Origin: Brevipalpus yothersi
Taxonomy: Eukaryota > Arthropoda > Arachnida > Trombidiformes > Tenuipalpidae
NCBI GenBank assembly: GCA_003956705.1
Contig: QZCP01000089.1
Coordinates: forward strand, 57,659 to 121,658
Length of the DNA stretch: 64,000 nucleotides
Reading direction: 5' to 3'
The notes below the pieces were generated by a model that searched no databases, was not told the origin of the DNA, and worked only from the letters and a program-made list of their open reading frames with translations. Below are positions 1 to 11,478 of the stretch, piece after piece (positions within the stretch are counted from its first letter, which is position 1; each line of letters starts with the position of its first letter). The translations under genes and the position numbers were made by a program.

Positions 1-25
1 ATCACACATGAAACAGGAAAGATAA

Positions 26-3000
26 TTAAGAATAAAACAGAACGAGACTATCCCAATATTTAGAAATTGTTTCAATTGGGAGTCTGATAAAGTCAGGAAA
101 ATTATTTGGTATGGGATGGGTAGATAGAGATGATGAACAAGGAGAAAGAAACAAATGATGTGAGTTTAAATGAACTCCACAAACTTTACAGTCGGAGTGA
201 GAAATGTAAGACCGCCAATCACTAGCAACAAGCTTAAGAATGAATCTTGTGTGTTTAGAAAAATCATTCTTCGACCAAAGTTCATGTGCTCTGCGAGAGA
301 TCACTTCTTGATGGGATTCGTTTATCGGTAATGAAGAATCAAATGCAATATTTTGAAGCCAATTTTGACTGCCATATACTAAATTACCGCAGGCTGAATA
401 TGATGAAGCCCATAGTTTCATCTTCACTTTGTCTATCGTCTTGTAACGACGTGATATTGAAATGTTAGATGCAAGCAAAGTGTTAACGGCAAAACCTAGT
501 GATTTGTTATGAGAGTGGATCAAATCAAACTTAAGCATTCCAAGATTACCAATGATGACGATGTGATTGCAGAGAGAGAGATCATGTTTCAGTGCGTCGA
601 GATGCTCATTAATGAAGAGAGAAAAAGCATCCCCCTCCGCTTTCCAGCTCGAGTGAGGAGATGAATATGTATACACTGAAAAAAGTTTTTTAGAAACACC
701 GTTCCAAAAGATGACGATGTGTAGCAAATGATGAAATTGTAAAGGAACACAAAGCACATGGTTGAACGTGTGAGGAGCGGATGCGGTCAGATAGAAGCGA
801 TTGAGATCGATAGAATTACTCTCCCTGACATGGATAGAGAGCCAGGCAGGAAGGATAGCGATGGAGCGTGATTCTATATTATGAGACATGATGTATCTGG
901 TTAGTGAGAGGCGCCAGTAATGAATAAGTGATCTTCCACAGACCAGATATTGCAAAAGTGAGTTGCAATTGACAAAGCTGGAGAAGGTGATTCGTTTTAA
1001 ACATGGAATGAGTATGTTACATGCTCGTTCGAAAAGAAAATGATCTAAAGAGTATAAACAGATGGGAATTGATAGGAAAGATAATTTGCTCTCAATTGCA
1101 TATGAATATAAGCAACGTAAGGCATTCGGTGATAGCAAATTAATTGAATAAATATTTTTCATGATGATGCGAATGCCATCTAATAGGTTATTATTGATTA
1201 ATTCGAGAAAGGAATCTTTAAGATTTGATCCATAAGGGCAGCCTAAGATTTTAGCTGAGCGAAAACTAGTAAGTTCGGATGGATTGGAATGAGAAGAAGT
1301 GAAGATATCGAAAGTGTTAGGAGGGAGTGGAATGATTCTGGTTTTTTCGTGATTGATTGATAGATTTCCTTCTTCGAAACAATTTTCTAATTTCTCAAAG
1401 AGTGAGTATAAATACCGTTCAATTTGATACTCAATGCCATGATTAGAGATTGAAAAACCAGGTTCAGGACAATTGCAAGAGCTCTTCTTGAAACGCATCA
1501 AAATATTAAGGTCATCAGCGAAAACATAGAAGTTGTGTGTATCAAAATGACGAAGACAGAAGTGAAGTCCCATTGCAAAAAGGATTGGGCTTGAAATCAT
1601 CCCTTGATTGACGCCAAGTACGATTTCCCTCCATTTTATCTCGTGATGGTGTTCAATATAATGCCATCGATGTGTAAGGTTCCATATAGTATTTCTAATG
1701 ATTAATTCATTGTTACAAAACATCCGGAGGCCAGACAGGATGCTTGACGAGTTAATAGTGTCAAATGCACAAGACAAATCAGCAGCAACGATAATTGGGA
1801 TAATACACTTGCAATTTGAGCGACTATCTTTAAAGAGTTGCCAATGTAGATCGTTACCAGATCGTGAAGGGATGAAACCATATTGATAATGCATCTGGTT
1901 GAAGTCGCATATCGAGATGATAAGATTATAGATTAGGGAATCATATAATCTGAAAATTGGGTGGCTGATTGCGATTTGTCTCAACTTCTTTCCACCAGCT
2001 TTTGGTATGAATTTTATGCGAGAGACTCTGAGGAATGCTGGGAGGTAACAGAGGTTGATTATGTCATTGAATAAGCGTATAAGATTGGGTCGTATGAAGG
2101 GTTCAACCAATAATAGGTATTTTGTTGAGAGACCCGGTGACATTGTGATATTTTTGCGCAAACTTTTTAGAGATTGATGCCAAAGTGTGCCAGAGACGTC
2201 GATCCTAGCCATAGGTGACAAATTTGGGATGCTTGAAGGAGGACAAGAATCGATAAAGGATGAAGAGATGATTGAATCCATGGAATTCTTTTGAAAATCG
2301 GTAGGAGGACAGGAGATATTTTTCCAGTTACGTCCTAAAACTCTGACCATTTCATCATGAGGGGACAATATGTGTTCATCGGAAACGGTAGTTGACTGTT
2401 TGATTTGACGACGTAATTTCCTGGCCTTATTACGCGCTGCATTAGCTTCATGAATGTGCAAATTCGATTTCCTCAATGAGTGCGATATTTTACTCAGTTG
2501 GTTAGCTTTACGCCGAAAACGGTAGATAGATGATTTGTAATTGTGATGAAATGATAAAGCTGTAGCAAATGTTTGGGTTAGAAAATGGCAAACAGCTTGA
2601 CAACGTAGGTAGATAGATTCACAAGTAGATTCATGAGTTGATAATGCTTTATGGAGCGCAGGAAGATGTTTATGAAGTGCTTTCATGTATAATGTAAGTT
2701 TGGGTGTATTGTTAGGAGAATTAGGAACGTTGTGCTCGATGGTAATTGAGAAAGCTCTGTGATCTGATTTGATATCAAATAAATGAGCAACAGATGAGCT
2801 AATTATCGGTAAACTTACAAACGCCAAATCGATCCAACTAACAGTACCGTGAGTAGAATTTTTGTATGTCCATGAGTCACTATTGATGGGGAGACAGCTA
2901 CCAAGACGATGGTTGATGAAGATAGAGGATAACTTGTTCGAAAAAGATTTGCGCCGGTATGATTTATTCAGTTGATAAGACCATAAATAGTCCTGCAAAT

Positions 3001-3367
3001 TGACATCACCAACCACGAGAAACAAAGAGTCTGCATTTAAAAGTGTGTCCAGTTCACCCAGCAGCAACTGGCCCATCTCTTCACTACAATTACAATCGAA
3101 ATAAACCAGGATAATGTTTAGATTGTAGACACTACTAGAGATCATAATTGATGAGCCCATGTCACTACTCCAGGATTTGTACCATGATGAATCACACACA
3201 ATAGAGCAATTTTTGTTTCTGTAATGATTGAGATGAAAGGGGGCACAAAGACCAACATCACAACTTGGTTCGCAAAAACAGAAGATATCTGAGTCAGTTT
3301 TAAGCAGATCACTACAACATTCACGATTTTTTCGGCAATTAGCATAAACAATTTTGAGCGAGGACAT
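26..3367 (-). mobile_element. LINE (non-LTR retrotransposon) ORF: AP endonuclease plus reverse transcriptase
   Basis: This is an uninterrupted 1113-residue ORF, stop at 26-28 and start ATG at 3365-3367. Residues about 5-210 read as an apurinic-type endonuclease: Asn10 (VYANC), Glu33 (FCEPS), GDVN at 120-123, SWIDLAF at 177-183 and SDHRAF at 201-206, so the usual catalytic set is present. Residues about 430-720 read as a reverse transcriptase: Asp530 and Asp536 (AADLSCAFD), GVNQGMISSP at 585-594, and the FADD active site at 616-619, with the thumb-side LGCPYG at 708-713. Residues about 883-1030 resemble an RNase H fold but look catalytically altered. CKVCG...HH...C at 1060-1077 resembles the Cys/His motif near the end of many I/Jockey/R1-type LINE proteins. 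I cannot assign the clade. No first ORF (Gag-like) is visible upstream, so the copy is either 5'-truncated or of a one-ORF type. The 3' UTR and tail are cut off by the window edge. The intact frame suggests a young copy. Confidence 0.93.
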
Positions 3368-3602
3368 GATAATAATAGAGAATAAGAAGAGAGAAAGTGA
3401 AAGAAAAAAAAAGGATGTGGAAGTTGGAAAATGTTGGAAAACAGCTGAGAGAATAAGAAAACGAAACTAGCGACAAAAACACATGATAACAGAGTCATCT
3501 TATGTTTAAATTCATTTTCAATTCAAGATTCCATGAATTATCACTCCAAAACACCCCAGCATCAAGCTTATTCCTGTGGAATGAAATAGATGAACATGAG
3601 TG
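3368..3602 (-). other. LINE upstream flank, possible 5' UTR
   Basis: These 235 bases lie just upstream of the LINE start codon. They are AT-rich, with a CT-rich stretch on the minus strand next to the ATG. A 118-residue ORF reading across this part (3142-3498, minus) is in a different frame from the LINE protein, is rich in Phe, Leu and Ser, and has no Gag-like features. I cannot locate the 5' end of the insertion or a target duplication, because the other end of the element is outside the window. Confidence 0.3.
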
Positions 3603-3603
3603 A

Positions 3604-3638
<35 letters not shown>

Positions 3639-3658
3639 AAGAGAGAGAGAGAAAGAGG
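3604..3658. repeat. (GA)n microsatellite, interrupted by GAAA
   Basis: GA dinucleotides with several GAAA interruptions; marks the end of the region that could belong to the LINE. Confidence 0.95.
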
Positions 3659-6175
3659 AATAACAGTAAGTGAGAGGAAGTGAGGATATCGATCTTGTGG
3701 AAATTTCATCCTCATCTCTTTTTCATCTCTTTACCGATGAATTTCTCGCTCTCTTCTCAACTCTATGAGCACTCTCACATTGCATGAGAGATCTCTGATG
3801 ATTATCATCATCATTTGGAAACCGATGATGAAGATGATGTGATAGAAGGTTGAAGGATTGAGTGTAAAACGGAATTAGATTGGATAAGCTTGATCATGAT
3901 CACATCAGGAAGTCTCCCCTCTTTAGTCTATATTTTGATCATCGAACATTGTACCGTTACATCATCTTTTTCTCTCACTTACTCTCATTCATTCTCGTAT
4001 GATCAAATTCATGAAAAGTTCATGGGTAAAAATTTATGCATCCATTTAATCTACCGAAAATGGTGTTTGTACCATGAGAGAGTAAAATGAAAAGGATTAT
4101 TGGAGCATCTTTTTCATCTCTCTCTCTTCATCCCTTCCATCTTTCAGCTGGATGATGATTTTGAGATGAAAGCAAACGTGTTCATCTCTCTCTCTCTTCC
4201 CATCTCACAACATGCACACATATTTCATCATGATGCGAGAAGAGAATAAAAGTGATGATGATTACTAATACTGAAGATAGCTTTGTTTTCTCTTTCTCAA
4301 TTTTCATCAACAATAAGTACCAAAAAATTTGGACAACCTTGTGTATACATGTACATATATATATTCATGTGTTGTTAGTCTCTCCTCTTTTTTTACGATC
4401 AATCTCCATAGGAACAATCTTACCCAATCCACACCATATATTTCATCAAGCTTGCATAACAAACGTGGACACACACTTGGACATCATAGGGGGTAGAGGA
4501 GGTAGTAATAGTAATAGTAAAAAATTTTTGACCATAAAATAATTTCACATTTACTCTGTATGATTATTCCCTATACTTTATCGTAATTGACTTTTATGTT
4601 GATGATTGGAGGATAGAATTCTTTTTTTTTCGTTCTTTCTTCAGTCAAACTTGGTAACATTGACCATAACGAAGTAGGCCCATATTGACTCTTACTATTC
4701 CTTGATTCGGAAAACATTTTTCCAATTGTGTGTACCTAATCAGTGAGCTCATTCATCAGATATGAATGAATGTCATCATGATCCTGATGAGTACCCACCA
4801 AGAAGACCAAGGTAAAAGATACAAAATGAATATATAATGAGAGAATGATAATAATCATACCTTCATACCCTAAATGTATATGAGTGTGTGTGTATGTGTT
4901 ATGTTTACTCAGCTCTCATCTGGTAGCTCAGTTGTAGACATTTATTGATTGATAGAGTTCTGACATGCGAGAATGTCCACTATTTTGAAAGGAATGAAAC
5001 ATGGTAGAGAGAGAGAAGGAAGAAAGAGAGTGAATTGGGCAAATAGAGAGGAGAGGACATCTTATGTGGAAAAGAGTGCAATCGGATATGAGGTAAACAT
5101 TTATCTCATCGACACCACAGTTTGATTGATGAAAGAGTTCGAAATATAATGATAATCAGTTAGCTAGGCTTTCAGATAGTTTCTGAGAAGTTGAAGTAAG
5201 AATCGAAATCATTCTGTACTTTGGATTCCTTCCTTTTTCCATGAAAGAATTCTCATCCGATAGGCTGTTGAATTATTCAGTTATCTTGACCATTGACTGA
5301 ATTCGATTCACGAACCAAGTTCTCGATTACCAATTGATCTGGAGCCGCAAGTTGATTGACCATCATGGTTGATTCTGGATGATAGTAATAATTTCCTTCT
5401 AACCACACACACACACACACACACATACATACACCGGCAAGTAGGGACAGATAGATAGTGTATTTCATCAGAATGATCATATTGGAACGATTATGATTCC
5501 GAAGCAGTAGAGATTGCTCAACTCGAAACATTTTGTGGTAAGCGATAATTATCAATAGTATGGTGGATGGTCTTCATCATCACTCTAATAAAAGTCCAGT
5601 TAATGTTGAGATATCAAATAATATCTGGAAAAAGAGAAAACGAGAGAGAAGAAAGAGTATACATGTATAAGGGTAACCATTGAAATATAGTAATCAATTG
5701 GCCCAGATAATAGATCACCTATTCCAATAATTCTGTCATGATCATAAATCTTTTGCCCTATTACATATAGATTATCACATCTGGGAGGAGAGATAAAGAA
5801 AAAGTCAACCGAATCACTAATGGCTATAACTAATTAATACATTTTTACAATCAATTTAATCGTCTAAATCAGGTAGAAAACCGCATTTATTGTTTGTTTT
5901 ATGGAAAAACATTCACAAAAAAAGGTATTCAAATTTAAGTGTTTTTTGACACTCAAATTCAATTGTAAATGTTGCACTGAAAGTCCAAAAAAATCTGGAT
6001 ATTTTCACTTTGAATTTTGATATCATATTTCACTCTCGTAAAATACTTTCCAATACATGGGCATATGGATATTTTGGAAGATTCAGAGAAGAAAATTTGA
6101 TTGAGAGGCTCCACAATCGGTTACAAAGATTTGAGAATAGGAAGGAAAAGTTTACACGATTCAATACATCGAAAG

Positions 6176-6179
<4 letters not shown>
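3659..6179. other. Gene-poor interval with short repeats
   Basis: No ORF here resembles a known protein and no splice-flanked coding exon is evident. It contains (CA)n at about 5403-5434, several TCATCA/GATGAT-rich patches (for example 3800-3840), and a small imperfect hairpin at 5932-5959 with 11-base arms (10 of 11 pairing). It probably lies within a very large Kv4 intron or is intergenic. Confidence 0.5.
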
Positions 6180-6222
<43 letters not shown>

Positions 6223-6439
6223 NNNNNNNNNNNNNNNNNNNNNNNNNNNNNNNNNNNNNNNNNNNNNNNNNNNNNNNNNNNNNNNNNNNNNNNNNNNNNN
6301 NNNNNNNNNNNNNNNNNNNNNNNNNNNNNNNNNNNNNNNNNNNNNNNNNNNNNNNNNNNNNNNNNNNNNNNNNNNNNNNNNNNNNNNNNNNNNNNNNNNN
6401 NNNNNNNNNNNNNNNNNNNNNNNNNNNNNNNNNNNNNNN

Positions 6440-6518
<79 letters not shown>
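6180..6518. repeat. Long (CT)n microsatellite containing an assembly gap
   Basis: CT dinucleotides run into 217 N (6223-6439) and continue as CT on the far side to 6518. The assembly gap is therefore inside one very long (CT)n tract and its true length is unknown. Apparent ORFs across it (Ser-Leu or Arg-Glu repeats with X) are artefacts. Confidence 0.97.
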
Positions 6519-6520
<2 letters not shown>

Positions 6521-7484
6521 TGGACATATTCGCCAAGATCAACAAGGCAAGCATTGATCTGAATATTGATACAATATGTCAAAGTGAATAGATGTTCTCA
6601 ACGAGTGGCTGATCAGAATAGGGTAAAAGGTTCACTCGGCTGTCATCGGTGAACAAAGTGAATGTTGAATGAGAATCACATACACAGGCACACATAAGTA
6701 GAATTGATATCAAGTAGCGGTAGTAGTGGTGGAAGTAGCCTCTACCATCAGAGATGGATTTTTTCAATACCTGAGAATTTTTTCTCTTTCAATTCTTTGC
6801 CATCTTTCTGTCTCTCTTTCTCTTGGAAAGCTTTCACATTTATTCGACAAAATCAGTGAGAGAGAGGCAAGAGAAAAAAAAAATCTATCAATAGTATTGT
6901 AAATATTTTTTCATTCCATGCTTTCGACAGCTATCAGCATCAGACATGTAAGTATCAGGATCGATAGAAGAGAGAAAGAGAGGAATTCAACAACAAAATT
7001 GGAGGCAAAAAAAATTTTGCTTCACTTGTTTGTCAATGGATTTGCTTATTCTGAGCTTCTTTTCCCTTCTCTGGCATCACTCTACACACCTTCCTGTCAT
7101 ACACCCTACCCAAAATAATGGTAGAGAAAAAAAAATATGATCACTGTTGAGTAAATGTACCCTGGAAGAAAGATAGAAAATGAATATGATATCCTCAAGA
7201 GTCATCATCCTCTTGAACTTTTATTCTTATTCATATACATTTATATCCTTCTCATCATGTGACATCAGAATTTTCATGAATATCATTATGTTCTCAGATT
7301 ATACTTTGGGTTCTTGATGAGTACTGAGTAAGCTACTGTATGTGTATTTGAGTAAAAAAGAGAGAGAGAAAGTATTCTAACTCAAAATAAGTGAAATTTA
7401 CTCTAACAAAAATCTCTATGGATGAGTTAAGGATGATGAAAAGATGTTTTCATTCTGGAAGAGCAAGTAAATGACAGTCAAAAT

Positions 7485-7515
<31 letters not shown>

Positions 7516-9052
7516 AATGAACATGATGTACGTATATAACACACAGCTTTACATACATAAGTCTCTCTTGAAATATTCAAAATTTTTCAAGATTAGTTAT
7601 TGTACAGAATGAATTGGAAGCTATCTTATGGTATGAATGTTGGAAGTGAAAAGAAAGAGAGAGAGAGAAAGTAGAGCTGAATGCATGAGCAATAAGACAG
7701 ACACACACAAGTAATATCAATTAGTTGTTTGAGCTGGAATGAATGTTGTATATGGGAGAGATGTTGTATTCTATTGCATGCATGAGTATGAACACATAGT
7801 ATACAGTATATGTACATGAAAGAAGAGGAAGGAAGCTGAAAAAAGCATCTCACCAATATTTTGTAGCTTCACATCGTTAGTGATTGTATAATTAATATCT
7901 ACAATAGAAGACCATTTTGAGCTTCTTTTAATGCTACTGGGTATTCCTTTGATATTATGCTTTTCAGAACATGCTTCCTTAAGTTTGAAGTATTTCGTCA
8001 TGTATATTTAATGGAAATATGAAGTAGGCCAAATTCCTGAGGTTTTCTTTATCTAAAAATAGGAATTCCAAAAGGTGAATATTCAATCACAATTCAATAA
8101 TCTAGTGGGATGGGTATGAGTGGAATGATGTAACCCAAGTAACAAAGTGAATTCTTGTTTCTTCTTTGTTATTCAAAATTGTAATTTATCCATTTGATTA
8201 CAATGCAGATTAACGATGGAAAATATTTCATCATGACACTTTCTATGGCCTGGTTATTTTCTTACATATTCGAGTGAACTTTATGGAAACGAGCTCAATT
8301 CATGTGAATCAATATTTTGGGTGATTTAACTAATCATGATTATCATATCTTAACAGCCGTTACCATTTTTCATTCGCAATTTATTTATTGAAAATTCGAT
8401 TAATCGGCTTATGAGATCCTGTACAGCATCCATTCAAAGAGTAAATATATTCCAATTTTCATGATGAATTTTCAACCAGAATACTTTCTACAGCACACGA
8501 AATATTTATTGGAGATAGCGAATGGTTATGATAATTCTATGATTCAATACCACATGATATTAATAACATGTGTTTCAGTCTCTTCAGATAAACTCGGTTG
8601 AGAAATATCGATAAACATCGAGCTCTTGTTAGGTTCCTTTTCATCATATTCATTTCCTTTTGAGAGTATTTCCCAGTCCTCGAGAAGCTTCCTTCCATGC
8701 CTACACACTACTATAAGCCACCATATGTGGAATATTCAGGAATACTCTCTCGAATGAATGATCTAGATTTCCAGGGCTCCAGGGTATATCCGTAGAAAAA
8801 AAGGTCAGTGATTGTTCCATTTCGGTAGTGAATACTATTCAGATTCTCAGAGACTCAGGTATCGATTGATAATGCCACTGTTTTTCTACTCCACTCACCC
8901 TGGATCAGAGTGCAATTTTATTTCATTCACCAAAATTTTTTTTCCATCTATAACCTACTCAGATTAAAGTTGTGGTCACAAAAAACCATGCTATTTCTTC
9001 AGTCATCCATAGATTTTTTGTCCTCATATCAGCAAGAAATAAGCAGATAGAA

Positions 9053-9062
<10 letters not shown>

Positions 9063-9113
<51 letters not shown>
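9063..9113. repeat. (AG)n microsatellite
   Basis: About 25 uninterrupted AG units. Confidence 0.97.
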
Positions 9114-9120
<7 letters not shown>

Positions 9121-11431
9121 AACGTATGCTCACAACTGATAGTGAAGAGAAAAATAACGGTAAAATGAATGGAAGATGAAAAGAGGAAGAAATCGGTTTG
9201 TCCAAGAGACTCTTTTGGTCAAAACTTTCAATTAGATCTCTCTTTTTCTCTCCTTCTTTTGCTCTTAGAATGCTATTTGATGGAGTAGAGGAGAAGAAAA
9301 AAAATCTGAGCTGACAACTGATATTTTGGGAAGATGGAATAGAGGGCACAATTTTTTCAACCAAATAAAATTTTGTCATCTCTCTTCATGTCTTTTTGTG
9401 TTTTTTCTTCTTCTTCTCTGCCTTTTCTTTCAGTGTTATTTGACAGGAGCTGCTTCTGATCAGAATTTGAATACCCACAGTCACTCTATGAGCACTCACA
9501 TACTCCGATATTCTCAGTTCATCATCGATCTGTCTGCTTTCTCACAATCTTTACATGGTAAATAGTAAAATCAATATCGATTGTAGGTTCATTATCATAC
9601 TTGATGATGATGAGCCTCATGATCCGATCATTCATTCATCCAACCAACATCCCTAGCATCACTCAGCATTATACTTCATCTTTCATTCTTACCTTATCAA
9701 CTGAATTTCTCTTCAACATGATGTTGCATCAGCTATTCTTTAATCGACTTGCTTAGTTCCCAATAAGCGAATCAATTTCTACGATTTATGCCATACCATC
9801 ACAGCATCTTATAATCGATTATCCTTCTTTCTATTTGAACCAATTTTCTCAGCATGACAAATATCGTGACTTATTTAGGTATAATTTTACTCTCAATATA
9901 CTATATAACTGATAAATAATCCGATTCTGTAGAATTTCAACAAGGTGAAGGCATCAATTTTTGCATCATAAGCTACAATGATGAATATGCCATAGATTCT
10001 TCCAGAATAATACATTATTAGGGTGTACAAGCAAGTGAGAAGGTTTCTTTCCGAGAAAGAATACCCACGTCTTTATATGAAAATTTGTTGAATATTTTGG
10101 AAAATTTTCTTTTTCCATCAATATTTTCTACTTCTGAACAATGCTGGTTACACTTGGAGAAGGAATACAACTCTTAAACGTGGATGATACACACATACAT
10201 ACATGTTAGAAAATAAGATACACCAATGAAAACATTCTACATTTTTGGGTTAGATTTTGATTCTACTTACTGTTACACAGGATGTTGATCGGTTCCTCCT
10301 TTTTATCCTAAACCCAGTGTTTATTGTTCCAAATCACTATCATTACCATCAAGCGACTACAATTGAATGATGATGATTGTATTTTGGTCCCATCAAATGG
10401 TTTTCTATTCTTTTCTCTCTTCATCATACACTATATAACATTCCTTACATGGAGAGATTGATAAGTTCATTCAATTCTATCATGATGCTGTAATAGAAGA
10501 AATTGGTCTTAAAAAAAATTGGTTTTCATGTCTTTGCTCGATGTTCATCATCTTATATGGAAAGCTTACACTCACAGGCTTGTACTGTTTCTGAGAATTG
10601 AATGAAGAACAATAAGAAATTTAACATGAGTATCTGAACTCAAATAAATTATCGTTCTTCGGTAAGAATTGAACTAAACTTTGATATCATTTGCTTTTGA
10701 GCTTGAATCATCATAGGGATTCACAAATTATCGTTTACTAAGAAATATTTCCGCAGTTTACTAACATCAAAGTCCTAGGATCAATATGAGACTCTAGAAT
10801 TGATTGAAAGAATACTTTCATTTACCTTGTAATGCTATTCAAATCGAGTGACTTTTCTCACTCTTGAAATCGTAGTAATTTACGGAGTGCTTGAATTATG
10901 AGCAAGTTCATGTAAGTGATGATGAAATGAAATCTAGTAGAATATAATGAATCAATAATTTTGCCAGACCATCAATTTCAACCATGTAAAATAAATGAGG
11001 CTAGACAAAAGTTTCTCTTTTGCAATCGATCGATTGTCATACTTATTTTAAACTTGCTGCTCATTAATTTGATCATTTTAAAGGAACCAAATCGACAATC
11101 AAATTCCAGTATAGAGATGATTTCATGTTTCATCCACCTGCTGACCACAGTGGCCATTGCAACATTCATCATATCATTTTATGTCACAATGTTTTTATTC
11201 TCTCTCTATCTATTTTTTGCCTTTGCATTTCATATCATGTTTCATGTGAATACCGCCTTCTGTTGCTGATAAAATATTCTCAGTTTTGTTTATAGCCCAA
11301 AACTCGATTATTTCCATGGGAAAATTCATTCAAATAGAAAAATACACATCAAAACATTCTAAATTCTTCTTTGTACTGTCTAATTTTTTTATTCCGACAG
11401 ACATTCCATGCCCACTAATCCATCCACCTGA

Positions 11432-11434
<3 letters not shown>

Positions 11435-11473
<39 letters not shown>
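11435..11473. repeat. (CT)n microsatellite
   Basis: About 19 uninterrupted CT units, followed by a short TGTGTACATGTGTGTG patch. Confidence 0.96.

Positions 11474-11478
<5 letters not shown>

Noticed and set aside
3142..3498. 118-codon ORF overlapping the LINE start as a possible LINE ORF1
   Set aside because: It overlaps the endonuclease in another frame and is a hydrophobic, low-complexity product with no zinc knuckle or coiled coil.
6010..6591. Long ORFs on both strands across the CT tract and N gap
   Set aside because: They consist of Ser-Leu or Arg-Glu repeats and X from the assembly gap; no non-repetitive protein sequence.
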